64,000 nt of DNA from Variovorax gracilis (lineage in GTDB: Bacteria; Pseudomonadota; Gammaproteobacteria; Burkholderiales; Burkholderiaceae_C). Both the position numbers and the translations under genes were made by a program. A model generated the notes under the pieces. That model did not search any database. It saw nothing but the letters and a program-made list of their open reading frames with translations, and had not been told where the DNA came from. Numbering within the stretch: position 1 is the stretch's first letter; every line of letters begins with the position of its first letter. The stretch covers positions 43,972 to 107,971 of the forward strand of contig NZ_JASZYF010000018.1 in assembly GCF_030317115.1 (NCBI RefSeq), written 5' to 3'. Below are positions 52,927 to 61,866 of the stretch, one piece after another.

Positions 52927-54258
52927 TCAGGCTGCACTCGCCGCGGAGGGCGACATCGAACTCGGCTGTCGCGTCATCCACAGCACGCTGAAGGCTCCGA
53001 CGAAGGTCAGGAGGACCAGAGGCATGAGCGCGAGCGAGAAGCTCCCCGTCGATTCCTTGATCAGGCCCACAAGCGAGATGGCACCCCCACCGACCAGATT
53101 GGCAATCGCGTTGATACCGGCCAGCCCGGCCGCCGCTGCCCGTGGTGACATCCAGGTCGACGACAGAGCCCAGAACGGCCCCTTGAACGAGTAGGCACCG
53201 ATCAGCGCGGAGCTCAGCAGCATCACGGTGGGCGCGAGCATCCCCTTTGTCAGCGTCAATGCTCCGAGACCACAGGCAATCAGCAGGAGAGCCAGGGCGG
53301 TATGCCAGCGACGTTCGCCGGTGCGATCTGAATGCCGGCCCCAGAGAACCATCAGCACCGAGGCAATTCCATACGGCACGGAGTTCAAGAAGCCGGTCTC
53401 AAGATTGCTCAAGCCGAATCCCTTCAGGATCTGCGGCTGCCAGATCGACAGCGCTGTACCAGTCGCCGAGGCGCCCGAGCACACCAGCGCCATCACAAGG
53501 AAATGCTTGTTGCGAAACAGCTGCCAGATCGACAGGTGGCCAATCGCGGTCTTTTTGCCGCCGTCCGCTTCGATGCGGCCTGCCAGCCAGGTGCGTTGCT
53601 CGGCAGAGAGCCACTTCGCGTCGGCAGGCCTGTCAGTGAGGACGCGAAGGCATGCCACACCCAGCAGGACGGTGGGGGCCGCTTCCAACACGAAGAGCCA
53701 TTGCCAACCCTTGAGCCCCAGCAAGCCGTTGAGTTCCAGCAAGAGCGCCGAGACCGGCGAGCCGATGAAACTTGCGACCGGGATCGACACCATGAAGATG
53801 GCAATGATTCGTGCACGGTACGCGGCCGGGAACCAGTATGTGAGAAACAGCACCACCCCCGGGAAGAAGCCGGCCTCTGCTGCGCCTAGCAGCAGCCGCA
53901 TCACGTAGAACGAATACGGTCCCACGACGAAGGCCATCCCTGCTGAGATGATTCCCCACGTGATCATGATGCGAGCGATCCACCGACGCGCTCCGAATTT
54001 CTCCAACGCCAGATTGCTCGGCACTTCGACAAGGAAGTAAGCGACGAAGAACAGGCTGCTACCCAACCCGAAGACCGCGGCCGAAAGGCCGAGGTCATGA
54101 TTCATTTGCAATGCGGCGAAACCGACGTTCACGCGGTCCAGCAGCGCGAAGAAATAGCAGAGCATCAGGAAGGGCACGAGGCGAAGCGTGACGCGCCGCA
54201 TCGTTGCCTTTTCCAGTGCCGCCTCTGAAGTGCGATCGACATGCATGTCTTGTCTCAT
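52927..54258 (-). CDS. MFS transporter, anion:cation symporter type
   Basis: A 443-residue major facilitator with twelve predicted membrane segments. It has the ACS-family opening LVPFLMLCYFFALLDRVNVGFA and the helix 4-5 signature RLLLGAAEAGFFPGVVLFLTYWFP. The family carries organic anions such as galactonate, tartrate, phthalate or hydroxy acids. It lies between the D-2-hydroxyacid dehydrogenase and the exported amidohydrolase, which fits uptake of a hydroxy-acid product. An ATG at 54246 is an alternative start. The substrate is unknown. Confidence 0.93.
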   Translation of the reverse strand: MRQDMHVDRTSEAALEKATMRRVTLRLVPFLMLCYFFALLDRVNVGFAALQMNHDLGLSAAVFGLGSSLFFVAYFLVEVPSNLALEKFGARRWIARIMITWGIISAGMAFVVGPYSFYVMRLLLGAAEAGFFPGVVLFLTYWFPAAYRARIIAIFMVSIPVASFIGSPVSALLLELNGLLGLKGWQWLFVLEAAPTVLLGVACLRVLTDRPADAKWLSAEQRTWLAGRIEADGGKKTAIGHLSIWQLFRNKHFLVMALVCSGASATGTALSIWQPQILKGFGLSNLETGFLNSVPYGIASVLMVLWGRHSDRTGERRWHTALALLLIACGLGALTLTKGMLAPTVMLLSSALIGAYSFKGPFWALSSTWMSPRAAAAGLAGINAIANLVGGGAISLVGLIKESTGSFSLALMPLVLLTFVGAFSVLWMTRQPSSMSPSAASAA

Positions 54259-54291
54259 TTTTTTCTTTCGACAGGGATGAGCGCTCTGGCT

Positions 54292-55233
54292 TTACGCGGC
54301 GACGGATTGACGCGCGATGACCTCCAGCGCGTTCTTGGCAGCGGCGACGCCCATGTTCACGTAGGCATCGCTCGTCACGCCCCCGATGTGCGGGCTCAGA
54401 ATCAGATTGGCGGCGCCCTGGAAAGGATGGCCTGCGGTCATCGGTTCGATCTGGAAGCTGTCCAGTCCTGCGCTGGCAACCTGACCGGTTTGCAAGGCGG
54501 CCAGCAGATCCGTCTCGTTGATCAGTCCACCTCGCGCGGTATTGACGACCACGACCCCCGGCCTGCATGCAGCCAGCGTCTGTGCGTTGATCAGGTTACG
54601 GTTCTCTTCGGTCAACGGACAGTGCAACGAGATCACATCGGCCTCGCGCCAGATCGTTGCAAGGTCCACGGGCTGGATGTAATCCGGCAGGTCCTTCGCG
54701 TACGGGTCGAAGCCCACGACGCGCATGCCCATCGCGTCGACCATCCTGGCAAATCGTTGTCCGATGGCACCGAGACCAACCAAGCCGATCGTGCGCCCGC
54801 CAAGCTCGAGGCTCTTGTGCGTCGCCTTGTCCCAGTGTCCGCCATGCATCCGTGTATTCAGCGCCGGGATCGACTTGGCGCATGCGAGGAGCAATGCAAG
54901 AGCTTGTTCCGCGACGGCCGCTGCGTTTGCACCTGCAGCTGCGACCACTTCAATGCCACGGGCACGCGCTGCTACCTTGTCGATGGTGTCGGTGCCGCTG
55001 CCATGCTTGGAAATGACCTTCAATGAAGGCGCCGCTGCCATGGCCTTGTCGCCTACCTTGCTGTAGCGAACGATGATGGCCACCGGGTTGTACTTGGCAC
55101 ACAGCGCCACGATGTCATCTTCGGTCGGTGTCTTGCCGGCGAAGATGACCTCGTAGTCACCCAGCAGGCTCAGGGCTTGCTCTGCAAGGTCAGCTCCGGT
55201 GACAAGCACCACGGATCTTGTGGTCGTGCTCAC
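54292..55233 (-). CDS. D-2-hydroxyacid dehydrogenase (NAD-dependent)
   Basis: A 313-residue dehydrogenase of the D-isomer-specific 2-hydroxyacid family (SerA/GhrB-like). The NAD motif is GLVGLGAIGQRF; the active-site Arg is in NTARGGLINE, then Glu in IEPM, and His in SPHIGG. It interconverts a 2-hydroxy acid and a 2-oxo acid. The GTG start overlaps the RraA stop (GTGA), with AAGGAG 8 nt upstream. As the second gene of the operon it is likely central to the pathway. The exact acid is unknown. Confidence 0.92.
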   Translation of the reverse strand: MSTTTRSVVLVTGADLAEQALSLLGDYEVIFAGKTPTEDDIVALCAKYNPVAIIVRYSKVGDKAMAAAPSLKVISKHGSGTDTIDKVAARARGIEVVAAAGANAAAVAEQALALLLACAKSIPALNTRMHGGHWDKATHKSLELGGRTIGLVGLGAIGQRFARMVDAMGMRVVGFDPYAKDLPDYIQPVDLATIWREADVISLHCPLTEENRNLINAQTLAACRPGVVVVNTARGGLINETDLLAALQTGQVASAGLDSFQIEPMTAGHPFQGAANLILSPHIGGVTSDAYVNMGVAAAKNALEVIARQSVAA

Positions 55234-55928
55234 AGAGTTTCTCCTTGCTTCAGGACGCCGGCAGTGCGCAGGGCGCCGTCGAGCCAGCTCGGGCGAAGCG
55301 CCTCGCGACTCTTGATGCCCTGGATGCGCTTGGTCTCCATCGCGACCTTTTCGGCGGCCAGAGGCAGCAGCGATGCCGCCTTCTCGCGCTCGATCACGGT
55401 CACGCCGTCGCCATCACCCACCAGCAGGTCACCGGGATGGACGGTGACGCCGCCGATCGAGATCGGGTGGTTCAAGCGCCCTGGCACCTGCTTGGTGGGA
55501 CCATTCGGATTGGTACCGACCGAATACATCGGAAAGCCCATCTTGCAAATCTCTTCGCTGTCGCGGCATGCGCCGTCCATCACGACGGCGACGATGCCGA
55601 GGGCAACGCACTGGTGCGACATGATTTCGCCCATCAGAGCGGACGTCTGGTCGCCCTTGCCATCGATCACCAGCACGTCGCCCGGCTTGGCGATCGCCAT
55701 CGCGGCGTGAATCATCAGGTTGTCGCCCGGACGGACCTCGACGGTGATTGCCGTCCCGGCGAAGCGCATCGACTTCGACAAAGGGGCGATGCGCCCGTGC
55801 AGGGCGCCGCGGCGCCCCGCCACGTCGGCCAGGATGGAAGAGGCGAAGGCCGACGCCTTGTCGACGACGTCGGCGGGAGTGCGTTCGATGTCGCGAATAA
55901 CGTCGGGCAATGCAGCGGCTTGACTCAT
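55230..55928 (-). CDS. RraA-family protein (4-carboxy-4-hydroxy-2-oxoadipate aldolase/HMG aldolase type)
   Basis: A 232-residue RraA-like protein. The glycine-rich strand GDVLVIDGKGDQTSALMGE and the catalytic segment VVMDGACRDSEEI, with the conserved Arg and Asp of the class II pyruvate aldolases (LigK, HMG/CHA aldolase), are present. Many members cleave 4-hydroxy-2-oxo acids to pyruvate, others inhibit RNase E. The enzyme role fits this catabolic operon better. The start at 55928 has AAGGAGA 6 nt upstream. It is the first gene of the leftward operon opposite the LysR gene. Confidence 0.87.
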   Translation of the reverse strand: MSQAAALPDVIRDIERTPADVVDKASAFASSILADVAGRRGALHGRIAPLSKSMRFAGTAITVEVRPGDNLMIHAAMAIAKPGDVLVIDGKGDQTSALMGEIMSHQCVALGIVAVVMDGACRDSEEICKMGFPMYSVGTNPNGPTKQVPGRLNHPISIGGVTVHPGDLLVGDGDGVTVIEREKAASLLPLAAEKVAMETKRIQGIKSREALRPSWLDGALRTAGVLKQGETL

Positions 55929-55947
55929 GAAAGTCTCCTTCAAGGTT

Positions 55948-55975
55948 GCCGGCTACGCCGGCGGGGGGGTGGGGG
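55948..55975 (-). promoter_or_regulatory. hairpin and G-tract in the leader of the RraA operon
   Basis: GCCGGC-TAC-GCCGGC (55948-55962) can form a tight hairpin just upstream of the ribosome site. It is followed by G7-T-G5 on the plus strand (C-runs in the transcript). It could affect translation of the operon or be slippage-prone. No function is shown by sequence alone. Confidence 0.35.
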
Positions 55976-56164
55976 AAAGGGAGAGACGCTAGCGGGCGAC
56001 TCGGACGGCGCCAGCCATGTCGTTCAGCTCGTCGAGATGTGACGCGCGAAACGAACAGTGTTCCGGGAATGGGTTCTGCTTCAAGGTTGTCTCCTGGTCA
56101 GCGGTTGTCCACTCGTGATGCCGCCTCTGTTCGGAGTGTCGGCAACCTGTGGTTCTTGGCCTTG

Positions 56165-56235
56165 AGTATTGACGCTGCCAGGCCTACAGTCCAATTGATT
56201 GTTTTTGAAATTACATAGATTGGGCTTTTGCAATG
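56165..56235. promoter_or_regulatory. LysR operator/promoter between RraA operon and LysR gene
   Basis: AT-rich sequence ending at the LysR start codon. CCAAT at 56191 and ATTGG at 56219 form a dyad around AT-rich DNA. A matching 71-bp copy is at 43982-44052. The LysR gene has no Shine-Dalgarno here and may be leaderless. This is a likely autoregulatory site and activator site for the leftward operon. Confidence 0.6.
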
Positions 56236-57126
56236 GACCTTCGAGACCTGCGCTATTTCGAAGTCATCGCCGAACTCGAGCACGTGGGCCAGGCCGCCGA
56301 GCGCCTGCACCGCACACAACCGGCCTTGACAAGCTCCGTTCGTCGACTGGAGGAGGTGTGCGGAGCGCCTCTCTTTGAGCGCTCCGGCCGCGGTATCAAG
56401 CTCACAGCCGCCGGGCAGGTGATGCTGAAATGGGCTCGGCGCACGCGCCTTGATGTGGAAGAGGCGCGACGGGAGATCGGCGACATCGGGAGCGGGCTCT
56501 CAGGGACCGTGCGCATCGGGATCATTCCAACGGCGGCGCAGTTTCTCCTGCCGCCCGCGGTGCGCCAACTCATAGCGGAAGCGCCCAAAGTCCAGCTCCA
56601 TACCGTCGTCGGCCTGAGCGACGTGCTCCAGCCCAAGCTGCGCTCGGGTGAGCTCGACATGACGATCGAAACCGAGAGTGCGGGCGAGCCCGGAATCACG
56701 TCGCAATTCCTCGCAGAAGATCCCATCGTCGTAGCAGCCAGTGCAACGCACGAAGTCTTTCTGAGTTCGCCTGTCTTGAAGGACTTGTGCGCCTACCGCT
56801 GGGTTCTGCAACCGCCCGGCGCGCCGACGCGCGACTGGCTTGATCAGACCTTCGAGCGTCGGCGCTTGCCGCGTCCACAGGTTCAGATAGAAAGTTCCAT
56901 GCTTCTGATGCTGCCGGCGTTGATTGCAGAGACCGGACTGTTGAGTTTCATCTCACGGCACCACTTGCAGGCCGGTCAACTTGGCTCAGGTTTAAAGGAG
57001 GTCAACGTCAAAGGCACGACGATGCGGCGCCGCATGGTCGTGACATATCGCGAGAGCAGCTATCTCTCGCCGGCGAGCAATCGACTGATTGCGCTGCTCG
57101 CCGCTGCAGCAACGAGAAACGCCTGA
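56233..57126 (+). CDS. LysR-family transcriptional regulator
   Basis: A 297-residue LysR regulator. The HTH is at residues 1-60 (DLRDLRYFEVIAELEHVGQA, then TQPALTSSVRRLEE), and the effector domain covers about 90-290 (GTVRIGIIPTAAQFLLPPAV). It is divergent from the RraA-to-CoA-transferase operon and stands beside the operator that is repeated at 43982. It probably controls both the catabolic operon and the receptor operon. The effector is unknown. Confidence 0.95.
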   Translation: MDLRDLRYFEVIAELEHVGQAAERLHRTQPALTSSVRRLEEVCGAPLFERSGRGIKLTAAGQVMLKWARRTRLDVEEARREIGDIGSGLSGTVRIGIIPTAAQFLLPPAVRQLIAEAPKVQLHTVVGLSDVLQPKLRSGELDMTIETESAGEPGITSQFLAEDPIVVAASATHEVFLSSPVLKDLCAYRWVLQPPGAPTRDWLDQTFERRRLPRPQVQIESSMLLMLPALIAETGLLSFISRHHLQAGQLGSGLKEVNVKGTTMRRRMVVTYRESSYLSPASNRLIALLAAAATRNA

Positions 57127-57236
57127 AAAAGTTGCGTAGCCGCGCGGGGCCTCGCTGCCGCGGCGCCGTAGTCCATCCGATAGGAGTACACATGCGAGAG
57201 CCCATCCTGCGGCAGCCGACTTCACTCGCAAGGCCT

Positions 57237-57839
57237 CTAGGGCTGATTCAGCTGGGCGTAGGGCACAAACGCGGCGCCACCCCAGTTGGCCTGCAGCAGG
57301 ACGCCCTTGTCGGTGAACTGGTAGGTAGACACGTAGGGATTGAAGGACATGGACATGTCCGCCGATGATCCCGCGGTGCCCAGCTTCATGGTTGCGTCGG
57401 CCGACGCAGCGACGTCAGCGCCGAGCCTGCGAAACTGGTCGAACACTTCCTTGTTCTTGAAAATCATCACCTGGCGGAAATCCTTGTACCCGATGCCCGG
57501 CCCGGTACCGGCGCGCGTTGCAAGCATGAAGGTGTTTGCCTGCGTTGCGTTGTCGACCAGCACCCCTGTGCCGCGCGCCCCGACGAAGAGCAGGACGTTG
57601 ATCTGCGAGGAATCGAACACCGCATAGCCGACCGCCTTCTTCACTTCATCGCGAGTCTCGGGCTTTTGCAGAAAGAGCTCGTCGAGCGTCTTGTCGCGCA
57701 TGGCGAGAATCTCTGCCTTCACTCTTGGTACATCGGCGGGCGGCAGGGTGGGCTGCACGGAGCTATCGCCATTCGTGGATCCCGCGGCACAGGCCGACAG
57801 CAGGATGGGCAGCGACACCATCCAGTAGCGATGTTTCAT
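57237..57839 (-). CDS. SYLF/YSC84-domain lipoprotein
   Basis: A 200-residue lipoprotein with signal peptide and lipobox LLSAC. The SYLF (Ysc84) domain shows AVGYAVFDSSQINVLLFVGA and GTGPGIGYKDFRQVMIF. The domain binds lipids in eukaryotes; bacterial lipoprotein members are poorly characterised. AGGA lies 8 nt before the ATG. It stands alone between the LysR gene and the DASS transporter, with no obvious link to either. Confidence 0.85.
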   Translation of the reverse strand: MKHRYWMVSLPILLSACAAGSTNGDSSVQPTLPPADVPRVKAEILAMRDKTLDELFLQKPETRDEVKKAVGYAVFDSSQINVLLFVGARGTGVLVDNATQANTFMLATRAGTGPGIGYKDFRQVMIFKNKEVFDQFRRLGADVAASADATMKLGTAGSSADMSMSFNPYVSTYQFTDKGVLLQANWGGAAFVPYAQLNQP

Positions 57840-58024
57840 GTTGAATTCCTGAAGAGTGGGCGAGGGGGTGCCGCAGTCACCGACGAGTTCGTGTCATTGT
57901 GCGCCGACCGACAGGTCCGGAGACCACGCGGCCGGGGCTCCCAGGAGGCCGAGCCCACGAGTGCCTCGCTGCGTAGTTCCGTCGCTGGCTGATTCGAGTT
58001 TGGATAGAGGAACGCAGCCAGCAA

Positions 58025-59470
58025 CTAGAGCACGCGGGGCAAAACGTCGATCGCCAAGAACAGGACGATAAAAATCACGCCGAAAATCGCCCCGAGCCTC
58101 CAGTAGTCGCCAACTGGAAGGTAGCCACTGCCGTAGTACACCGGGCTGGGTCCGGTGCCATAGGGTGTGAGGATCCCCATGATGCCCAAAGTGACGACCA
58201 GCATCAGCGTGAAAGGCTCCATGGGCATGCCGGGAACACTCGAACCCACGGCCAGCATGACGGGAAGCATGGCCGTGGTGTGGGCGGTGACGCTGGCGAA
58301 CAGATAGTGCGAGAAAAAGAAGATCAGCACCAGGATGACGGCTGCGACAGTGGGTGAGAACCCGACCATGTGGACCGCGATCGCGTCGGCAAACCACTTG
58401 ACGAAGCCCGTCCGGCCGAGGCCGTCCGCCAGGGCGACCAGAGTGGCAAACCAGGCAAAGGTGTTCCATGCCTGCTTGTTTGCCAGCATGTCTTCCCAAG
58501 TGATCACTCGCGCGAGCAGCATCAGCGAGATCACGACCAGCGCGGCTGTGGTCGCGTTCATGATCTCGCCGCCGAAGATCCACAAGGCAAGGGCCACCAG
58601 AACGAGGACGCCCAGGATGATTTCGCGCGAAGAGAGCCGCCCCATCTTGACCAGTTCCTGCGCCGCCCATGCCGGGACTTCCTTTCCCTCCTTCACTTCA
58701 GGCGGGTACAGGAAGTAGGTGAGCAAGGGCACGGCCAGCAACATCAGAATGCCCGCCGGCGCAAAGGCCAGAAACCACCGCATCCACCCGATCTCCACGT
58801 TGACCGCCTTCTTTGCCAGCTCGACCGCGAGCAGGTTGGGCGCCAATGCGGTGAGAAACATCGAGCTCGTCACGCAAGTGGTGGCGATCGCGGTCCACAT
58901 GAGGTAAGAGCCGATGCGTCGCGCGGAGGGGTCGTTCGGCATGGAGTCGTAGAGCGGCGGCAGATTCCGGATGACAGGGAAGATGGTGCCGCCACTGCGC
59001 GCGGTGTTCGATGGCGTGAAGGGCGCAAGAAGGGTGTCCGCCGCTGCAATCGCATAGCCCAGCGTGAGCGTCCTGCGGCCCATGGCTCGCACCAGCAGCA
59101 ATGCGATGCGCTTCCCGAGGCCGGTCTTTTCGTAGCCCAGGGCAAACATGAATGCGCCGAAGATCAGCCACACGGTCCCATTGGCGAAGCCGGACAATGC
59201 CCAGGCCAGCGAGGCATTGGCCGCGTTGAAGCCCGGCCGGGCCAACTCTGCCGGGCTGAAGAATACCCATTCGGACAGGACGGTGACAAGCGTGACCGCA
59301 ATGAGGCCGATTGCCGCTCCAGGCAGCGGCTCCAGCATGAGCCCGACGATCACGCCAGCGAAGATCGCAAAGTAGAACCACGCATGCTGCCCCAAGCCGT
59401 CCGGCGCGGGAATCATCGCGATAGCGATCGCCACGGCCACGGGCGCAAGAGCCTTCCACCAAGTGCTCAC
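58025..59470 (-). CDS. DASS-family anion permease (SLC13-like)
   Basis: A 481-residue transporter with about twelve to fourteen hydrophobic segments. Divalent anion:sodium symporter motifs are PFTPSNTARSGG in the first half and TPYGTGPSP in the second, the two substrate-binding hairpin loops of DASS proteins such as CitT, TtdT and SdcS. It carries di- or tricarboxylates or sulfate-like anions. GTG at 59470 is preferred because AGGAGG lies 4 nt upstream; an ATG at 59503 is weaker. It is divergent by 89 bp from a Fe-S/flavoprotein/NuoF-like operon, which probably handles its substrate. Confidence 0.92.
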   Translation of the reverse strand: MSTWWKALAPVAVAIAIAMIPAPDGLGQHAWFYFAIFAGVIVGLMLEPLPGAAIGLIAVTLVTVLSEWVFFSPAELARPGFNAANASLAWALSGFANGTVWLIFGAFMFALGYEKTGLGKRIALLLVRAMGRRTLTLGYAIAAADTLLAPFTPSNTARSGGTIFPVIRNLPPLYDSMPNDPSARRIGSYLMWTAIATTCVTSSMFLTALAPNLLAVELAKKAVNVEIGWMRWFLAFAPAGILMLLAVPLLTYFLYPPEVKEGKEVPAWAAQELVKMGRLSSREIILGVLVLVALALWIFGGEIMNATTAALVVISLMLLARVITWEDMLANKQAWNTFAWFATLVALADGLGRTGFVKWFADAIAVHMVGFSPTVAAVILVLIFFFSHYLFASVTAHTTAMLPVMLAVGSSVPGMPMEPFTLMLVVTLGIMGILTPYGTGPSPVYYGSGYLPVGDYWRLGAIFGVIFIVLFLAIDVLPRVL

Positions 59471-59559
59471 GGAACCTCCTCGCTGTGCTATCGTTTCTTT
59501 CATCCGCCATGGGAGGGATCGCCGCCGCGCCCACCTGGCCGATGAGAAGGACCGACAAG

Positions 59560-60198
59560 ATGGTACGCCTCATCGTTGAAGGCCGGTCCATTGCCGCCCC
59601 GGCCACCAGCTCGATCCTGCAGGCCTTTGTGCAGGCCGGGGAGACGCTCGTCGAGGGCGTCGGGTGCATGGGGCAGGGCGTGTGCGGCTCGTGCCGTGTC
59701 CTGGTCCGCCGCGCCGGCCAGCCGGACGTGGGGACGGAGCTGGCTTGCGAAACCGTGGTCGAGGAGGGCATGCAGGTGTCGTTCCTCGACTATCTCACGC
59801 CATCGACGCACCACGTCTATCGGATCGAGGACATCGCCGACAGCTGGCAGGCGCCGCGCAAGCTGCTCGAGATCTTCCCCGAGGCGCCCCATTGCCGTCA
59901 CTGCGGCGGCTGCGACCGGGCATGTCCCAAGGGCCTGGACGTGCAGCGTGGCGTGAACCTCGCTGTGGACGGTGAATTGGGAGCGTCCGGCCAGGTCTTC
60001 GATGAGTGTGTCATGTGCAATCTCTGCACCTTGGCGTGCCCGGAGCACATCGACCCGAACCACCTCGGCTTGTTCGTCCGGCGCATGATTGCAAGTGTTT
60101 CGCTACGGCCTGCCGACGTCATGCGACGCATCGAGCAGATCGAGCGCGGTGAGATGTCGATCGACTTCGGCGCGCCAGGTGCGCGGCGGCCAGGCTGA
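59560..60198 (+). CDS. Fe-S electron-transfer subunit, SdhB/FrdB-like with ferredoxin features
   Basis: A 212-residue iron-sulfur protein. Cys36, Cys42, Cys45 and Cys63 look like a plant-type [2Fe-2S] site. Two complete C-x2-C-x2-C-x3-CP motifs follow at Cys112-122 and Cys150-160, enough for two [4Fe-4S] clusters. This is unlike the mixed 4Fe/3Fe pattern of SdhB. It should pass electrons between the flavoprotein and the NuoF-like protein encoded next. AAGGA lies 9 nt before the ATG. There is no membrane anchor gene, so the complex should be soluble. Role inferred from cofactors and operon. Confidence 0.82.
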   Translation: MVRLIVEGRSIAAPATSSILQAFVQAGETLVEGVGCMGQGVCGSCRVLVRRAGQPDVGTELACETVVEEGMQVSFLDYLTPSTHHVYRIEDIADSWQAPRKLLEIFPEAPHCRHCGGCDRACPKGLDVQRGVNLAVDGELGASGQVFDECVMCNLCTLACPEHIDPNHLGLFVRRMIASVSLRPADVMRRIEQIERGEMSIDFGAPGARRPG

Positions 60199-60216
60199 CG
60201 CAAAGGTGAGCAGCCC

Positions 60217-61866
60217 ATGGCCGCCTCGATTCCTTACGAAGAAGCCCGCCGGCGCTATCAGCCGGGCGTGGCGCTCGCGCTTCGCAGCGACACCACGACG
60301 GTCGAGCAACTGCTCAAGGAATGGCATCCCGACCATGGAGCCAACGCGCGCGTTCCCCTTGCCGTTGGGGTCAACCAAGGTGACCCCTGCCAGCCCGAAC
60401 TCGCGCGCCAGCTCCACGCCAATTCGCTGATCGACGACATCGACATTGCTGGCGCACAACTGGTGACGACCGACGTGCTGGTGGTCGGGGGCGGCGGCGG
60501 CGGGTGCGCTGCGGCGCTGACCGCCGCGAAGCATGGCGCGAAGGTCATCCTCGCGACCAAACTGCGCCTGGGCGACAGCAACACGGTGATGGCCGAGGGC
60601 GGCATCCAAGCCGCAGTGGGCGCTGATGACAGCCCGCAGCTTCATTTCGAGGACACCTTGCGCGCCGGTCACTTCTGTGGCGAGCCCGATCTGGTAGCCC
60701 AGATGGTGATGGACGGCCCGGATGTCCTGCGTTGGCTCATCCAGCTGGGCATGATGTTTGACCTCGCGGAGGGCCGCCCCATGGGCGGCAAGCTGCTGCG
60801 CAAGAAGCCAGGCGGTGCGTCGGCGGCGCGTATTCATTCGTACCGCGACTACACAGGGCTCGAGATGATGCGCGTGTTGCGCGAGGCAGTGGATCTCGAT
60901 CCCGGCGTTTCGGTATGGAACCGGTGTCCCACGGTGGAACTGATGTCCGATGAGCGCGGACGCTGCGCCGGGGCGGTGATCTACAACCTCGAATGGCGCA
61001 GCTTCGTGATGGTGCGGGCGCGGTCGGTGATTCTCGCGACGGGTGGGGCGGGCCGGCTGCACCTCAATGGCTTCCCTACGTCCAACCACTATGGCGCCAC
61101 CGCCGACGGGCTGGTGCTCGCGTACCGCATCGGGGCAAGGCTGCGTGAGCTCGATTCGTTCCAGTACCACCCGACCGGCATCGCTCATCCACAGCATCTG
61201 GCGGGCGGACTGATCTCCGAGGCGGCCCGCTCCGCGGGCGCGAAGCTGATCAACGGCAAAGGTGAGCGCTTCATTAACGAGCTCAAGGCCCGCGACGTGG
61301 TGGCCTCCGCGATCCTGCGTGAATGTGGCGAGGGGCGGGGGATCGAGCGTGATGGACAGCTCGGTGTCTTCCTCGACACGCCGACGCTCGAAAAGGAGCA
61401 CCCCGGCATCCTGGAAGAGCGGCTCGTGACATTGAGGCATCTGGCCGGCAAGTGCGGCCACGATCCGGCGCAGGAGCCTTTTCTCGTCTATCCGACGCTG
61501 CACTATCAGAACGGCGGGGTCGCCATCGACAAGCTCGGCGAGACCAGTGTCGGCGGTCTGCACTGCGTGGGCGAGTTGAGCGGGGGCATCCATGGTCGCA
61601 ACCGCCTGATGGGGAATGCCTTGCTCGACATCCTGAGCATGGGAAGACGCGCCGGCGCGAAGGCGGCCGAATCGGCGGGTCGCGTGATCACAGGCCGAGC
61701 CAGCATCGCCCATATCCACGCCTGGCAGCGCGAGCTCACCCTGGCGGGACTGCCCTTGGAATCGAGGTCTCCGCAGCTTTTTCCCGACTACGCGCATTTC
61801 GACCTTCGCGCGGACGCAATCATCCGCCAGCAGGCGCGAGGTCACCGCGTGGCCGGCGTACGCTGA
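60217..61866 (+). CDS. FAD-dependent oxidoreductase, fumarate reductase/succinate dehydrogenase flavoprotein-like
   Basis: A 549-residue flavoprotein of the SdhA/FrdA/NadB family. An N-terminal extension of about 80 residues precedes the FAD motif VVGGGGGGCAAALTA. The segment SNTVMAEGGIQAAVG matches the SdhA/FrdA flavinylation loop, but the covalent His is replaced by Asn122, as in L-aspartate oxidase, so FAD should be non-covalent. Substrate-domain motifs include FQYHPTGI, and the C-terminal part has GRNRLMGNALLDILSMG. It probably reduces or oxidises a C-C bond in a dicarboxylate-like acid. It is followed by a NuoF-like gene. Confidence 0.87.
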   Translation: MAASIPYEEARRRYQPGVALALRSDTTTVEQLLKEWHPDHGANARVPLAVGVNQGDPCQPELARQLHANSLIDDIDIAGAQLVTTDVLVVGGGGGGCAAALTAAKHGAKVILATKLRLGDSNTVMAEGGIQAAVGADDSPQLHFEDTLRAGHFCGEPDLVAQMVMDGPDVLRWLIQLGMMFDLAEGRPMGGKLLRKKPGGASAARIHSYRDYTGLEMMRVLREAVDLDPGVSVWNRCPTVELMSDERGRCAGAVIYNLEWRSFVMVRARSVILATGGAGRLHLNGFPTSNHYGATADGLVLAYRIGARLRELDSFQYHPTGIAHPQHLAGGLISEAARSAGAKLINGKGERFINELKARDVVASAILRECGEGRGIERDGQLGVFLDTPTLEKEHPGILEERLVTLRHLAGKCGHDPAQEPFLVYPTLHYQNGGVAIDKLGETSVGGLHCVGELSGGIHGRNRLMGNALLDILSMGRRAGAKAAESAGRVITGRASIAHIHAWQRELTLAGLPLESRSPQLFPDYAHFDLRADAIIRQQARGHRVAGVR

